Shown: positions 18,868-26,679, counted from the stretch's first letter. The stretch: DNA of 42,266 nt from an uncultured Clostridia bacterium (GCA_947596225.1 CANQEX010000004.1:1-42266), one strand, 5' to 3'. The notes: generated by a model not told the origin, from the sequence alone. Numbers and translations are program-made.

Positions 18868-19209
18868 TTACGAAAGATATGCCATCAATTCCCCCCAAGA
18901 ATTGATTCTAAGAAGTTGCAGTTGAGTTCCGAAACGTTTCTTGAAGAGTTCAAAAAGCCTTTCTTCATTTTTAAACAAGTAATACTCTCCTTTTTCTGCA
19001 ATTTCTTTTGCTTCGGCGAGAAAACGTGTTATACCCTTCCGTTCACCTCCGTTAAAGAAAACATATATGTTTTCCACATCTGTTAAACAGAGGTAAGGAG
19101 AACCTTTGAAATTTATTGAAGTTTCTTTTAAGTATTCTTCATACAAAAAATCATTTTCAAAATTTTCAATAGTATCTTCCTCGACTTCTACAAATCTAAA
19201 CCGTCTCAT
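18868..19209 (-). CDS. Unknown small protein with foreign-looking codon use and in-frame CGG
   Basis: A 113-residue acidic protein starting MRRFRFVEVEEDTIENF at 19209, after an AAGGGGG ribosome site. Longer in-frame starts exist but lack such a site. No family is recognised and no membrane segment is seen. The middle, SPYLCLTDVENIYVFFNGGE, suggests a small alpha/beta fold. Codon use is richer in G and C than its neighbours. CGG is read as Arg at codon 3 (19203-19201) and again at codon 57 (19041-19039), where it is followed by A. If that CGG-A were shifted, the product would stop three codons later, so the zero-frame reading is the coherent one. The gene stands alone with its own promoter, pointing to recent acquisition. 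Confidence 0.62.
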   Translation of the reverse strand: MRRFRFVEVEEDTIENFENDFLYEEYLKETSINFKGSPYLCLTDVENIYVFFNGGERKGITRFLAEAKEIAEKGEYYLFKNEERLFELFKKRFGTQLQLLRINSWGELMAYLS

Positions 19210-19243
19210 ATGCGGTACCCCCTTAATAATTTTTAATAAAAAC

Positions 19244-19272
19244 ATTATAACATACTTTACATAATATTGCAA
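19244..19272 (-). promoter_or_regulatory. Promoter for the small minus-strand gene
   Basis: On the minus strand: TTGCAA (19272-19267), 17 bases, TATAAT (19249-19244). Confidence 0.7.
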
Positions 19273-19289
19273 ATTTTATAATAATTTTT

Positions 19290-19317
19290 TGTCGAAAACC
19301 TCTAAAAATATGACAAA
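19290..19317 (+). promoter_or_regulatory. Spo0A box(es) upstream of spoIIA operon
   Basis: TGTCGAA at 19290-19296 is an exact match to the Spo0A box core TGNCGAA. TGACAAA at 19311-19317 has one mismatch. They lie 85-110 bases before spoIIAA, where Spo0A-P activates the operon in known spore formers. A SigH -10/-35 pair is expected here but I could not assign one confidently. Confidence 0.58.
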
Positions 19318-19401
19318 ACTTCTATTTTTTTTATGAAGGAAAAAAATATAAATTTTAGAATATTATTAAATGTAATTCAAAAGAAAAAGGAGGTAAAAAA
19401 T

Positions 19402-19734
19402 TTGAGAGTAAATCATTATTTAGAGGACAAGCTATTACTTTTTGAAATTACGGAAGAATTAGATCATCATGAAGTTGAGAGAATAAGAAAAAGAGCAGAT
19501 TATGAAATTCAAAGAGTTATGCCCAAAAAAGTTATTTTTGATTTTAAAAAAGTAAGTTTTATGGATAGTGCTGGAATTGGATTAATTGTTGGAAGATATA
19601 AATTTGCAAATTTATATGGAGCTAATACAGAACTTATAAATGTTAATGAGAAAGTAAGAAAAATATTTGAAATGTCTGGAGTGTTAAAAATAATACCAAT
19701 TATTGATAATTACGGTTCAGAAAGAATAGGATAA
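19402..19734 (+). CDS. spoIIAA: Anti-sigma F factor antagonist SpoIIAA
   Basis: SpoIIAA is the STAS-domain switch that frees SigF by binding SpoIIAB when dephosphorylated. The TTG start at 19402 follows AAAGGAGG and gives 110 residues. An upstream in-frame ATG at 19333 would add 23 residues unlike the family. The key phosphorylation motif FMDSAGIGLIVGRYK is present, with the target Ser at about residue 56, preceded by VIFDFKKVSF. It is the first gene of spoIIAA-spoIIAB-sigF; spoIIAB follows after 24 bases. Confidence 0.93.
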   Translation: MRVNHYLEDKLLLFEITEELDHHEVERIRKRADYEIQRVMPKKVIFDFKKVSFMDSAGIGLIVGRYKFANLYGANTELINVNEKVRKIFEMSGVLKIIPIIDNYGSERIG

Positions 19735-19758
19735 AAAATTAATTTTAGGAGGAAAGAA

Positions 19759-20214
19759 ATGAATAGAGATATAAAAAATGAAATGAAAATCGAATTTTCT
19801 AGTAAATCTGCTAATGAGGCTTTTGCTAGAATATCAGTTGCTGCTTTTGCATCACAATTAGATCCTACTATAGAGGAAATTGCAGATATTAAAACTTCAG
19901 TATCTGAAGCTGTTACAAATTCAATAATACATGCTTATCCAAATAGAGATGGAATAGTAAAATTAAGTGCAAAATTATTAGATGATGAGATAGAAATTGA
20001 AGTTTCTGATACAGGTGAAGGAATTGAAAATATTGAGGAAGCAAGAGAACCTTTATTTACAACAAAAGGTAATTTAGAAAGATCTGGTATGGGATTTACA
20101 ATTATGGAAAATTTTATGGACAAGCTAAAAGTAGAATCTATTGTTGGAATTGGAACTAAAGTTACAATGATTAAAAAAATTAAAAAAAATAAAAGTTTAG
20201 AAAATACATATTAG
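19759..20214 (+). CDS. spoIIAB: Anti-sigma F factor SpoIIAB
   Basis: SpoIIAB is a GHKL-type kinase that binds and holds SigF and phosphorylates SpoIIAA. The 151-residue protein has the N-box DIKTSVSEAVTNSIIHAYP, the G1 box VSDTGEGIENIEEA and the G2/lid region PLFTTKGNLERSGMGFTIMENFMD. Length and motifs are normal. It has an AGGAGG ribosome site and ends 9 bases before sigF, whose own AGGAGG overlaps its stop region, so translation of the two is probably coupled. Confidence 0.95.
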   Translation: MNRDIKNEMKIEFSSKSANEAFARISVAAFASQLDPTIEEIADIKTSVSEAVTNSIIHAYPNRDGIVKLSAKLLDDEIEIEVSDTGEGIENIEEAREPLFTTKGNLERSGMGFTIMENFMDKLKVESIVGIGTKVTMIKKIKKNKSLENTY

Positions 20215-20223
20215 GAGGCCAAA

Positions 20224-20938
20224 ATGCAAGAAAGAGAGAAAACTCTTATTGCAAAAGCACAGCAAGGTGATAAGGAAATATTGGCACTAATTTTGGAAGA
20301 AAATAAACGGACTTATATGGAGTATTGTAAAAAGATTTTTAGGAAGAGGGTATGAAGCAGAAGATTTATATCAAATTGCATGTATAGGTTTTATAGAAGC
20401 AATAAAGAGATTTAATTTTGAATTTAATGTAGAGTTATCTACATATTCAGTACAGTATATGATTGGAGAAATAAAAAAATTTTTAAGAGATGATGGGATT
20501 ATAAGAATAAGTAGAAGTGTAAAAGAATTAGGAATAAAAATAAAAGAATTAGATCGAATATATGTAGCTAAAACAGGAGAATCATTATGTGTAAAAAGAC
20601 TTTCAGAAATTTTAGAATTACCTGAAGAGAATATATATATTGCGATGGATGCTTCAAAATGTGTTGAATCTATAAATGAGAAAATAGATGAAGATGGCAA
20701 AGAGTTAATTGATACTCTAGGAAGTGATGAAGATGAACAAACAAAAATTGTAGATAAAATAACAGTTTTAGAATTAATAAAAAAATTAAGTTCAAGAGAT
20801 AGAAAAATAATAGATTTAAGATATTTTAAAGATAAAACTCAAAGTCAAGTTGCAAATATTCTAGGGATTTCACAAGTTCATGTTTCAAGAATTGAAAAAA
20901 AGATATTAAGTGATTTTCGAACTATGTTACTTGCTTAA
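20224..20938 (+). CDS. sigF: Forespore sigma factor SigF (SpoIIAC), interrupted by a CGG-A +1 shift
   Basis: SigF starts forespore-specific transcription. The ATG at 20224 follows AGGAGG and gives MQEREKTLIAKAQQGDKEILALILEENK, then CGG at 20308. After a +1 move the sequence continues GLIWSIVKRFLGRGYEAEDL, matching region 2 of SigF/SigG (N-x-G-L-V/I-W-S-x-V-K-R-F), then YQIACIGFIEAIKRFNFEF, LSTYSVQYMIGEIKKFLRDDG and the region 4 HTH KTQSQVANILGISQVHVSRIE. Combined length is about 237 residues, as expected. Without the shift the product would be 43 residues and sporulation could not pass asymmetric division. Confidence 0.94.
20308..20310 (+). other. CGG-A +1 frameshift site in sigF
   Basis: AAA-CGG-A: the zero frame ends at TGA 20353-20355. 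The SigF frame resumes at GGA 20309, supplying the Gly of the EN-x-GL motif. Confidence 0.9.
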
Positions 20939-20965
20939 AATTTCACAAAAGAGAGGTTAATTATT

Positions 20966-21952
20966 TTGAAAAAAATATTATTTTATTCGATTTTTATTAT
21001 AATTTTGATTTTCACAATGCCAATTGTTTTTACAAATCAATTTGAAACTAAAGAAACTTCATCTGATGAAGTAATAGAAGAAATCCCAGAAGAAAAATTT
21101 GATTATGGACAATATAGTAATATAAAATTATTGCATGTTGCAACAGGAGAAGTTGAGAATATAGATTTAGATACATATTTATATGGAGTTGTATCTAGTG
21201 AAATGCCAGCAAATTTTGAAATGGAAGCATTAAAAGCACAAGCTGTAGTTGCAAGAACTTACACAATTTATCAAATAAAAAATGGTGGTAAACACCAAGG
21301 AATTGCAGATATGTGTGATAGTGCTAATTGTTGTCAAGCTTGGATTTCAAAAGAAAATAGATTATTAAGATGGGAAGAAAATTTAAGAGAAGAATATTGG
21401 AATAAAATTGTACGAGCAGTAAATGAAACAAAGGGAAAATTTGTATTATATAATGGTGAACCAATTAATGCTTTATTTCATAGTAATAGTGGTGGATCCA
21501 CAGAATTATCTATAAATGTTTGGGGTGGAGATTTTCCATATTTTCAAACAGTTGAAACAGTTGGTGAAGAAGCATATAGTTCATATAATTCTGAAGTAGA
21601 AATGTCAAAAGATGAACTTATAAAACGTATGCTTGAAAAATATCCAAAATTTAAAATAGATTTTAAAAATCAAGAGTGTATAAAAATTTTAGAATATACA
21701 GATAGTATGAGAGTGAAAAAAATAAAAATTGGTAATACTGAAATAAGTGGAGTAGAAGCACGAGTATTATTTGAATTAAAATCTGCAAAATTTAATTTTG
21801 AAATTTTAGAAAATTCAATAAAATTTAAAGTTGTAGGATATGGACATGGAGTTGGATTAAGCCAGTGTGGAAGTGATGCTTTAGCAAAACAAGGAAAAAA
21901 ATATGATGAAATTATAAAATATTATTATAAAGATATAGAAATTAGTGAATAA
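20966..21952 (+). CDS. spoIID: Stage II sporulation protein D (SpoIID)
   Basis: SpoIID is the membrane-anchored lytic transglycosylase of the engulfment complex. The 328-residue protein has an N-terminal membrane helix (about 3-24), an acidic linker and the SpoIID domain: GVVSSEMPANFEMEALKAQA with the catalytic Glu in SSEMP, ARTYTIYQIKNGGKHQGIADMC, ALFHSNSGGSTE and the end motif GYGHGVGLSQCGSDALAKQGKKYDEI. The start is TTG at 20966 after GAGAGGT. It follows sigF by 27 bases and precedes the SpoIIQ-like gene. Confidence 0.93.
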   Translation: MKKILFYSIFIIILIFTMPIVFTNQFETKETSSDEVIEEIPEEKFDYGQYSNIKLLHVATGEVENIDLDTYLYGVVSSEMPANFEMEALKAQAVVARTYTIYQIKNGGKHQGIADMCDSANCCQAWISKENRLLRWEENLREEYWNKIVRAVNETKGKFVLYNGEPINALFHSNSGGSTELSINVWGGDFPYFQTVETVGEEAYSSYNSEVEMSKDELIKRMLEKYPKFKIDFKNQECIKILEYTDSMRVKKIKIGNTEISGVEARVLFELKSAKFNFEILENSIKFKVVGYGHGVGLSQCGSDALAKQGKKYDEIIKYYYKDIEISE

Positions 21953-22007
21953 TCTTCAAAAAAATGCAAATAATTATAATAATTATTTACTTTAATGGAG
22001 GTTTTTT

Positions 22008-22805
22008 ATGGGAAGAAGAGATTTTTATGAAGAAGAAAAATTAAAAAGATTAGTATACATTTTTAGTGTAGTTTTAGTTTTATCAGTTGTATTATTTCTA
22101 ACTATTTTTGTAATGTATAATAAAAGATTAAAAAATGAGTCTATGTCTAATTTAGAGAATTTAGGAATGATGGAAGATATTGTTCCAAATGATGAAATAG
22201 AGGAAACTAGTTTTTCAGATGATTTAGCAATACAAGATACACAAAATATTACAAATACAAATTCTACTACAAATACCAGTACAAACAAGTCTTCTACAAA
22301 TACTGTGAAAAATGTAGTTAATACAGAGCCAGTATCAGCAGTTGTTGAAAATACTACTAATGAAGTACCAGAAGAAAAGACTGAAGAAGTTGTAGAAGAA
22401 TTAAGTTTTAGTGCACCAGTTTCAGGAGAAATTTCAAAAGATTTTGCTTTAGATACTTTAATATATTCAAATACTTTAGAAGAGTGGACAACTCATTCAG
22501 GAATTGATATAAAAGCAGATAAAACAACTATAGTTACAGCTTCAGAAGCAGGAACTGTTGAAAGTATAAAAAATGATCCTAGATATGGTTTAACTATTAC
22601 TATTTCACATAGAGATGGATTTAAGACTATATATTCTAATCTTTTAACATCAGAATTTGTTACTGAAAATGAAACTGTAGAAAAAGGACAAACAATAGGA
22701 ACTGTTGGTGAATCTTCAAGTTTTGAAATTGCTGATGAACCACATTTACATTTTGAAATGTATAAAGATGGAACTTTAGTTAACCCTACAATATATTTAA
22801 AATAA
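22008..22805 (+). CDS. spoIIQ: SpoIIQ-like M23 peptidase
   Basis: SpoIIQ sits in the forespore membrane and forms a channel with SpoIIIAH. The 265-residue protein has one membrane helix (about 15-37), a Thr/Asn/Ser-rich low-complexity linker (about 75-110) and a C-terminal M23 domain. Both metal-binding motifs look intact (HSGIDI, H-x3-D; HLHFEM, H-x-H), as in clostridial SpoIIQ and unlike Bacillus SpoIIQ, which lacks full catalytic residues. The gene follows spoIID directly. A generic M23 protein cannot be fully excluded, but the spoIID neighbour supports SpoIIQ. Confidence 0.85.
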   Translation: MGRRDFYEEEKLKRLVYIFSVVLVLSVVLFLTIFVMYNKRLKNESMSNLENLGMMEDIVPNDEIEETSFSDDLAIQDTQNITNTNSTTNTSTNKSSTNTVKNVVNTEPVSAVVENTTNEVPEEKTEEVVEELSFSAPVSGEISKDFALDTLIYSNTLEEWTTHSGIDIKADKTTIVTASEAGTVESIKNDPRYGLTITISHRDGFKTIYSNLLTSEFVTENETVEKGQTIGTVGESSSFEIADEPHLHFEMYKDGTLVNPTIYLK

Positions 22806-22811
22806 AAAATT

Positions 22812-22845
22812 ATTTAGCGACCTATAAAAATTTAGGTCGCTAAAA
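22812..22845 (+). terminator. Terminator of spoIIQ
   Basis: ATTTAGCGACCT (22812-22823) pairs with AGGTCGCTAAAA/T (22834-22845) around a 10-base loop. The following bases are AT-rich with only a weak T-run. Confidence 0.7.
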
Positions 22846-22852
22846 TTATAAA

Positions 22853-23007
22853 AAAAAGCCTTTAATAATTATATTTTTTCATAACTTTGTATGTCGCAGC
22901 TTCCATAATATTAAAAAATAGTATGTAAGCTGCTCCAATCGCACTCACCTACGGTTCGTTTGGTCGCTTAACGCAGTTATTCAAAATATAATTATTGAAG
23001 GCTTTTT
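22853..23007. repeat. Structured palindromic element with 25-bp inverted ends
   Basis: The outer arms (22853-22877 and 22983-23007) are complementary over 25 bases with one G-U pair. They enclose about 105 bases that fold further: ATAACT pairs with AGTTAT, and GCAGCTT with AAGCTGC. The interior (about 22930-22980: CACTCACCTACGGTTCG, TTGGTCGC, TTAACGCAG) is much richer in GC than the surroundings. No reading frame is present. It could be a non-autonomous palindromic repeat, a structured RNA, or a very large terminator (the right arm ends GGCTTTTTATT). Confidence 0.6.
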
Positions 23008-23115
23008 ATTAGTATTTAGAATGATTCAAAAATTTTTTCCAAAATATTATATTGAAAAAAAATATATAATATGTTATAAATATAATATAAATTATACAGA
23101 AAAGAGGAATTTATA

Positions 23116-23220
23116 ATGGATAAAAGAAAATTATTTGTGAAAATATTAGCAGGATTTTTATTATTAATGATGATATTTCCAATTTGTGCAACAGTAATAA
23201 TTTCTTTATTAAATCGTTAG
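23116..23220 (+). CDS. 34-residue single-helix membrane protein upstream of cdaA
   Basis: The ATG at 23116 follows AAAGAGG and encodes MDKRKLFVKILAGFLLLMMI and on to a TAG at 23220. It has four charged N-terminal residues and then one continuous membrane helix. It ends 18 bases before cdaA and is probably translated with it. I recognise no family. It resembles in form the many small single-helix proteins of Firmicutes that modulate membrane enzymes. Its ribosome site and position make it credible despite its size. Confidence 0.55.
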   Translation: MDKRKLFVKILAGFLLLMMIFPICATVIISLLNR

Positions 23221-23238
23221 ATAGATTGGAGAATAATA

Positions 23239-24096
23239 ATGAATCAAACTTTACAAAATTTTTTTCAAAACTATATCTTTACTAATTTAAATAATTTAAG
23301 TTTATTAAGTATAGTAACAACTATATTAGATTTAACTATAGTAGTTTTTATAATTTATAAAGTATTTAATATATTAAAAGGTACTAGAGCTTGGCAATTA
23401 TTGAAAGGAATAGCAATATTAATAGTAGTAACTCTTTTAAGTGAATTTTTACAATTAAAAATTTTAAATTATATTTTAACTTCATTAATGTCATATGGAG
23501 TAATAATGTTAATAATAGTTTTTCAACCAGAACTTAGAAGAGCTTTAGAGCAATTAGGAACTACAAATAGATTTAGCAGATTTTTAGGAATGGATCAAGA
23601 TTTAAATGCTAAGAAAAAAGAGAATATATATAAAATAGCTATTGCTGCTACAGAACTTGCAAAACAAAAAAAAGGAGCATTAATAGTTATTGAAAGAGAT
23701 ATAAAAATACAAGATATTATTTCTACAGGAATAATAATGAATTCAGAAATATCACCACAAGTATTAGTAAATATTTTTGAACCAAATACTCCACTACATG
23801 ATGGAGCTGTAATAATAAGTGATAATAAAATAGCTGCAGCATCTTGTATGTTACCACTTGCTGACGATAAAGATATAGCAAGAGAACTTGGTACTAGACA
23901 TAGAGCAGCAATAGGAATTTCAAAAGAATCAGATGCTATGGTAGTTGTTGTTTCAGAAGAAACAGGAAAAATGTCTATAGCAAAAGATGGTACTTTAATA
24001 GCAGATGTAAGAGAAGATGTATTAAAGAAAATACTTATTAAAAATTTAATAAAAGAACCAATTCATCAACCAAAATCAAAAAAGGTTAAAGAGTAA
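23239..24096 (+). CDS. cdaA: Diadenylate cyclase CdaA
   Basis: CdaA makes cyclic di-AMP from two ATP, controlling osmolyte and potassium balance and cell-wall stress. The 285-residue protein has three N-terminal membrane helices (about 18-95) with MLIIVFQPELRRALEQLG at the linker, then the DAC domain with both active-site motifs: PLHDGAVIISDNKIAAASCMLP (DGA) and LGTRHRAAIGISKESDA (RHR). The regulator cdaR, commonly next to it, is absent here: a terminator follows at once. A small membrane protein gene precedes it. Confidence 0.95.
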   Translation: MNQTLQNFFQNYIFTNLNNLSLLSIVTTILDLTIVVFIIYKVFNILKGTRAWQLLKGIAILIVVTLLSEFLQLKILNYILTSLMSYGVIMLIIVFQPELRRALEQLGTTNRFSRFLGMDQDLNAKKKENIYKIAIAATELAKQKKGALIVIERDIKIQDIISTGIIMNSEISPQVLVNIFEPNTPLHDGAVIISDNKIAAASCMLPLADDKDIARELGTRHRAAIGISKESDAMVVVVSEETGKMSIAKDGTLIADVREDVLKKILIKNLIKEPIHQPKSKKVKE

Positions 24097-24104
24097 TTAT
24101 TAAT

Positions 24105-24127
24105 AAAACCCTAATTTAGGGTTTTTT
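24105..24127 (+). terminator. Terminator of cdaA
   Basis: AAAACCCT (24105-24112), AATTT loop, AGGGTTTT, then more T. Confidence 0.85.
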
Positions 24128-24152
24128 GTTATTTATACAATAAATTAAAAAG

Positions 24153-24181
24153 TTGAAGTAATGTAAGAAAAATGCTATAAT
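24153..24181 (+). promoter_or_regulatory. Promoter for truA
   Basis: TTGAAG (24153-24158), 17 bases, TATAAT (24176-24181), 33 bases before the start codon. Confidence 0.72.
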
Positions 24182-24213
24182 ATATAGGAATTAAATACTA
24201 AAAGAGGATTATT

Positions 24214-24949
24214 ATGAGAAATATAAAACTAATAATAGAATATGATGGAAAAGGCTTCAATCGGATGGCAAAAACAACCAAATAAATTAAATATACAAGG
24301 TGAAATAGAAAAAGCAATAGGAGAGATAACAGGAGAAGAAATAGAGTTAATTGCATCAGGTAGAACTGATGCAGGAGTTCATAGTGTAGGACAAACTGCT
24401 AATTTTAAAACAAATAGTAATATTCCAATAGAAAAATTTGCTATAGCTATTAATTCTAAATTGAAACAAAGTATAAGAATAAAAAGTGCAGAAGAAGTAG
24501 ATGAAAGATTTCATAGTAGATATTCTGTAAAATCAAAAACATACAGATATACTATAAATAATAGTGATACAGCTAGTGCTATATACAGAAACTTAGAATA
24601 TCATTTTCCTATAAAATTAGATGTTGAAAAAATGAAAGAAGCAGCTAAATATTTTGAAGGAGAACATGATTTTAAAGCATTTAAAGCAAGCGGAACTAGT
24701 AGTAAAAATAGTGTTAGAAAAATTTATAAAGCTGAAGTAATATGTAATGGAGATAGAATATATATAGAACTTACGGGTAGTGGTTTCTTGTATAATATGG
24801 TAAGAATAATAGCAGGAACTTTATTAGATGTTGGAATTGGAAAAATAAAACCTGAAGATATTCAAAATATAATTAATAGCAAAGAAAGATCAAAAGCAGG
24901 AAAAACACTTCCAGCTCAAGGATTATGTTTGATAAAAGTAACATATTAA
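24214..24949 (+). CDS. truA: tRNA pseudouridine synthase TruA, interrupted by a CGG-A +1 shift
   Basis: TruA makes pseudouridine at positions 38-40 of many tRNA anticodon arms. The ATG at 24214 follows AGAGGA and encodes MRNIKLIIEYDGKGFN, then CGG at 24262. A +1 move gives GWQKQPNKLNIQGEIEKAI, restoring the family motif Y-D-G-x-x-F-x-G-W-Q. The catalytic Asp is at residue 52 (ASGRTDAGVHSVGQ). Later motifs SKTYRYTI, HDFKAFKASG and GSGFLYNMVRIIAGTL are intact. The combined length of about 244 residues is standard. Read without the shift, only 23 codons would be made. A restart downstream would lose the N-terminal strand, which is part of the core. Confidence 0.94.
24262..24264 (+). other. CGG-A +1 frameshift site in truA
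   Basis: AAT-CGG-A: the TruA frame continues at GGA 24263, the invariant Gly before Trp-Gln. The zero frame stops at 24283-24285. Confidence 0.92.
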
Positions 24950-25020
24950 TTTTTTGTAGCAAATAAAGAATTAGTAGAATATTATATATAAATATTGTAA
25001 GAAAGCGGAGGTATTTATAT

Positions 25021-25404
25021 ATGAATACTTTACTAATTTTTTTTGCTATTCCAGTAGCAACAATAATTTTATCTGGAATATTAGAAACATTTATTAATTG
25101 TCCTTATAAAGTAGCTGGAATATTTTTTGCAATTTTTCTAGTAGTAGCATTCGCATTAGGTGGTACAGTAGAACTTTTAGTTGCTGCTATAATATATACA
25201 TTTATATCATTTGTAACTGCTTATATTGTTATGCTATTTAGAAATAGACAAAATCATAATTGTAAATGCAATAATGATTTTAATACATTTCCAAGTATAC
25301 CTTTTGGAAGATTTAGTAATGAAGCTCAAATCAATTCATTACCTGAAAATGATAATTCATCTTTTAACATGAATAATACTAATAACGATTATAGGTATAG
25401 ATAA
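25021..25404 (+). CDS. Small membrane protein, DUF2651-like
   Basis: This 127-residue protein has three or four hydrophobic helices in the first 75 residues (ILETFINCPYKVAGIFFAIF is the most polar part), then a soluble Asn-rich tail with a Cys pair (NCKC). The membrane part resembles the small DUF2651 (YbeF/YxcE-like) proteins of Firmicutes. The match is by overall pattern only. The ribosome site is GGAGG at 25007-25012. A terminator follows, so it is probably expressed alone or from read-through of truA. Function unknown. Confidence 0.6.
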   Translation: MNTLLIFFAIPVATIILSGILETFINCPYKVAGIFFAIFLVVAFALGGTVELLVAAIIYTFISFVTAYIVMLFRNRQNHNCKCNNDFNTFPSIPFGRFSNEAQINSLPENDNSSFNMNNTNNDYRYR

Positions 25405-25408
25405 ATAT

Positions 25409-25440
25409 AAAAGAATGAATCAAGTTGATTCATTCTTTTA
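25409..25440 (+). terminator. Terminator of the DUF2651-like gene
   Basis: A 14-bp stem (25409-25422 with 25426-25439) with a 3-base loop and T-rich 3' arm. Confidence 0.82.
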
Positions 25441-25477
25441 TTGAAATAAAAATTAACTCATGATATAATTTATTAGG

Positions 25478-26374
25478 GTGATAAAAATAAAAATAGCAAT
25501 AATTACAGATATACATGGAAACAGTGTAGCATTAAAAGAAATATTAAAAGATGCTGAAAAAAACGATGTAAAAGAATATATATTTTTAGGTGATTTAATT
25601 ATTGATTTACCATTTGGTAATGAAACATTAGAATTAGTAAAAAATAGAAGTAATAAAGTTTTAAAAGGAAATAAAGAGCAATATATAATTGAATATGATA
25701 AGGAAAAATATAATTGGGAAAATATTCAGTTTAAAAATACTATATTTATGTATAATGAACTCTCAAAAGAAAATCTAGAATACGTAAAAAAATTACCACA
25801 TTGTATGAGTTTAGAGTATGAAGGAGTAAAATTATTGGTTGCACATGGTTCTCCAAAATCAGTTGAAGAACAACTAAAACAAGAAAAAAGAGAATTACTC
25901 GACTATTATACTAGAAACTTAAAGGAAGATTGCTTAATATTTGGACATATTCATGAAAAAATGTGGTATGAGACTATTAATAATAAAATAGTTATAAATG
26001 CTGGTTGTGCTGGTGTATCACCATTTTATAAAGGACAAGCTGAATATATAATTTTAGAGGTTTCAAATGGAAAAGTAAATAATATTGATTTAAGATTAGT
26101 AGATTATAATATTGAAACTATTAAAAATAAAATAATAAAATGTGGGATATTAGACATAGATAAAACTTTAATGAATTTAACTTATCTTAGTATTAGTGGA
26201 AATGGAAAAATAAGATATGATTTTTTTCATGAAGCAAAAAAAATAATGATTGAAAGAAATAAAAAGTTATATAGAGATGATGCAAAAGGAATTTTTAAAT
26301 ATTTTAAATTATATGATGATGATATTTGGCTTGGATTAGCGGAAAAGTATAAAGAATATTTTGTATTTAAGTAA
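25478..26374 (+). CDS. Calcineurin-like metallophosphoesterase
   Basis: The 298-residue protein has the metallophosphoesterase motifs in order: TDIHGNSVALKEIL (D-x-H), FLGDLI (G-D), KGNKEQ (G-N-x-E, where H is usual), AHGSP and GHIHEK (G-H-x-H). The last 90 residues are a helical extension. Such proteins (YfcE/DUF3 group) hydrolyse phosphodiesters or phosphomonoesters; the substrate is unknown. GTG start at 25478 with only a weak GGG-type ribosome site. A TATAAT at 25464-25469 lies just upstream, so the leader would be very short. It may act with the following rqcP only by chance of position (11 bases apart). Confidence 0.8.
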   Translation: MIKIKIAIITDIHGNSVALKEILKDAEKNDVKEYIFLGDLIIDLPFGNETLELVKNRSNKVLKGNKEQYIIEYDKEKYNWENIQFKNTIFMYNELSKENLEYVKKLPHCMSLEYEGVKLLVAHGSPKSVEEQLKQEKRELLDYYTRNLKEDCLIFGHIHEKMWYETINNKIVINAGCAGVSPFYKGQAEYIILEVSNGKVNNIDLRLVDYNIETIKNKIIKCGILDIDKTLMNLTYLSISGNGKIRYDFFHEAKKIMIERNKKLYRDDAKGIFKYFKLYDDDIWLGLAEKYKEYFVFK

Positions 26375-26385
26375 AGGATATTGGT

Positions 26386-26622
26386 ATGAGATTAGATAAA
26401 TTTTTAAAAGTAAGTAGAGTTATAAAAAGAAGAACTGTTGCAAATGATGCAGCAGATAGTGGTAGAGTTTCTGTGAATGGAAAAGTTGTAAAACCAAGTT
26501 ATGAAGTAAAAGTAGGAGATATTGTTGAAATAAAATTTGGAGATAAAATTTCCAAATTTCAAATTTTATCCATTCCTAAGGTTCAGAGTAAGAATTTACA
26601 AGAAGTAATAAAAATATTATAA
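26386..26622 (+). CDS. rqcP: S4-domain RNA-binding protein RqcP
   Basis: The 78-residue protein is one S4 domain: MRLDKFLKVSRVIKRRTVAN, then DSGRVSVNGKVVKPSYEVKVGDIVEI. This is the RqcP (YabO, Hsp15-like) pattern. RqcP works with RqcH to add alanine tails to nascent chains on stalled 50S subunits and so rescues ribosomes. Its presence fits a genome with many hard-to-decode CGG sites, but rqcP is widespread in Firmicutes, so no special link is implied. Confidence 0.88.
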   Translation: MRLDKFLKVSRVIKRRTVANDAADSGRVSVNGKVVKPSYEVKVGDIVEIKFGDKISKFQILSIPKVQSKNLQEVIKIL

Positions 26623-26641
26623 ACCAAATAATTGATTTAAA

Positions 26642-26671
26642 AAACGATTTCTAATAAAATAGAAATCGTTT
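26642..26671. terminator. Bidirectional terminator
   Basis: AAACGATTTCTA (26642-26653) pairs with TAGAAATCGTTT (26660-26671) between convergent genes; A-rich on the left, T-rich on the right. Confidence 0.82.
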
Positions 26672-26679
26672 AATTATTA

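Noticed and set aside
19333..19401. Upstream ATG as the spoIIAA start
   Set aside because: It adds 23 residues not seen in the family, whereas the TTG at 19402 has a strong AAAGGAGG site and gives the normal length.
22853..23007. Insertion sequence
   Set aside because: There is no transposase frame and no evident target duplication; it is too short to be autonomous.
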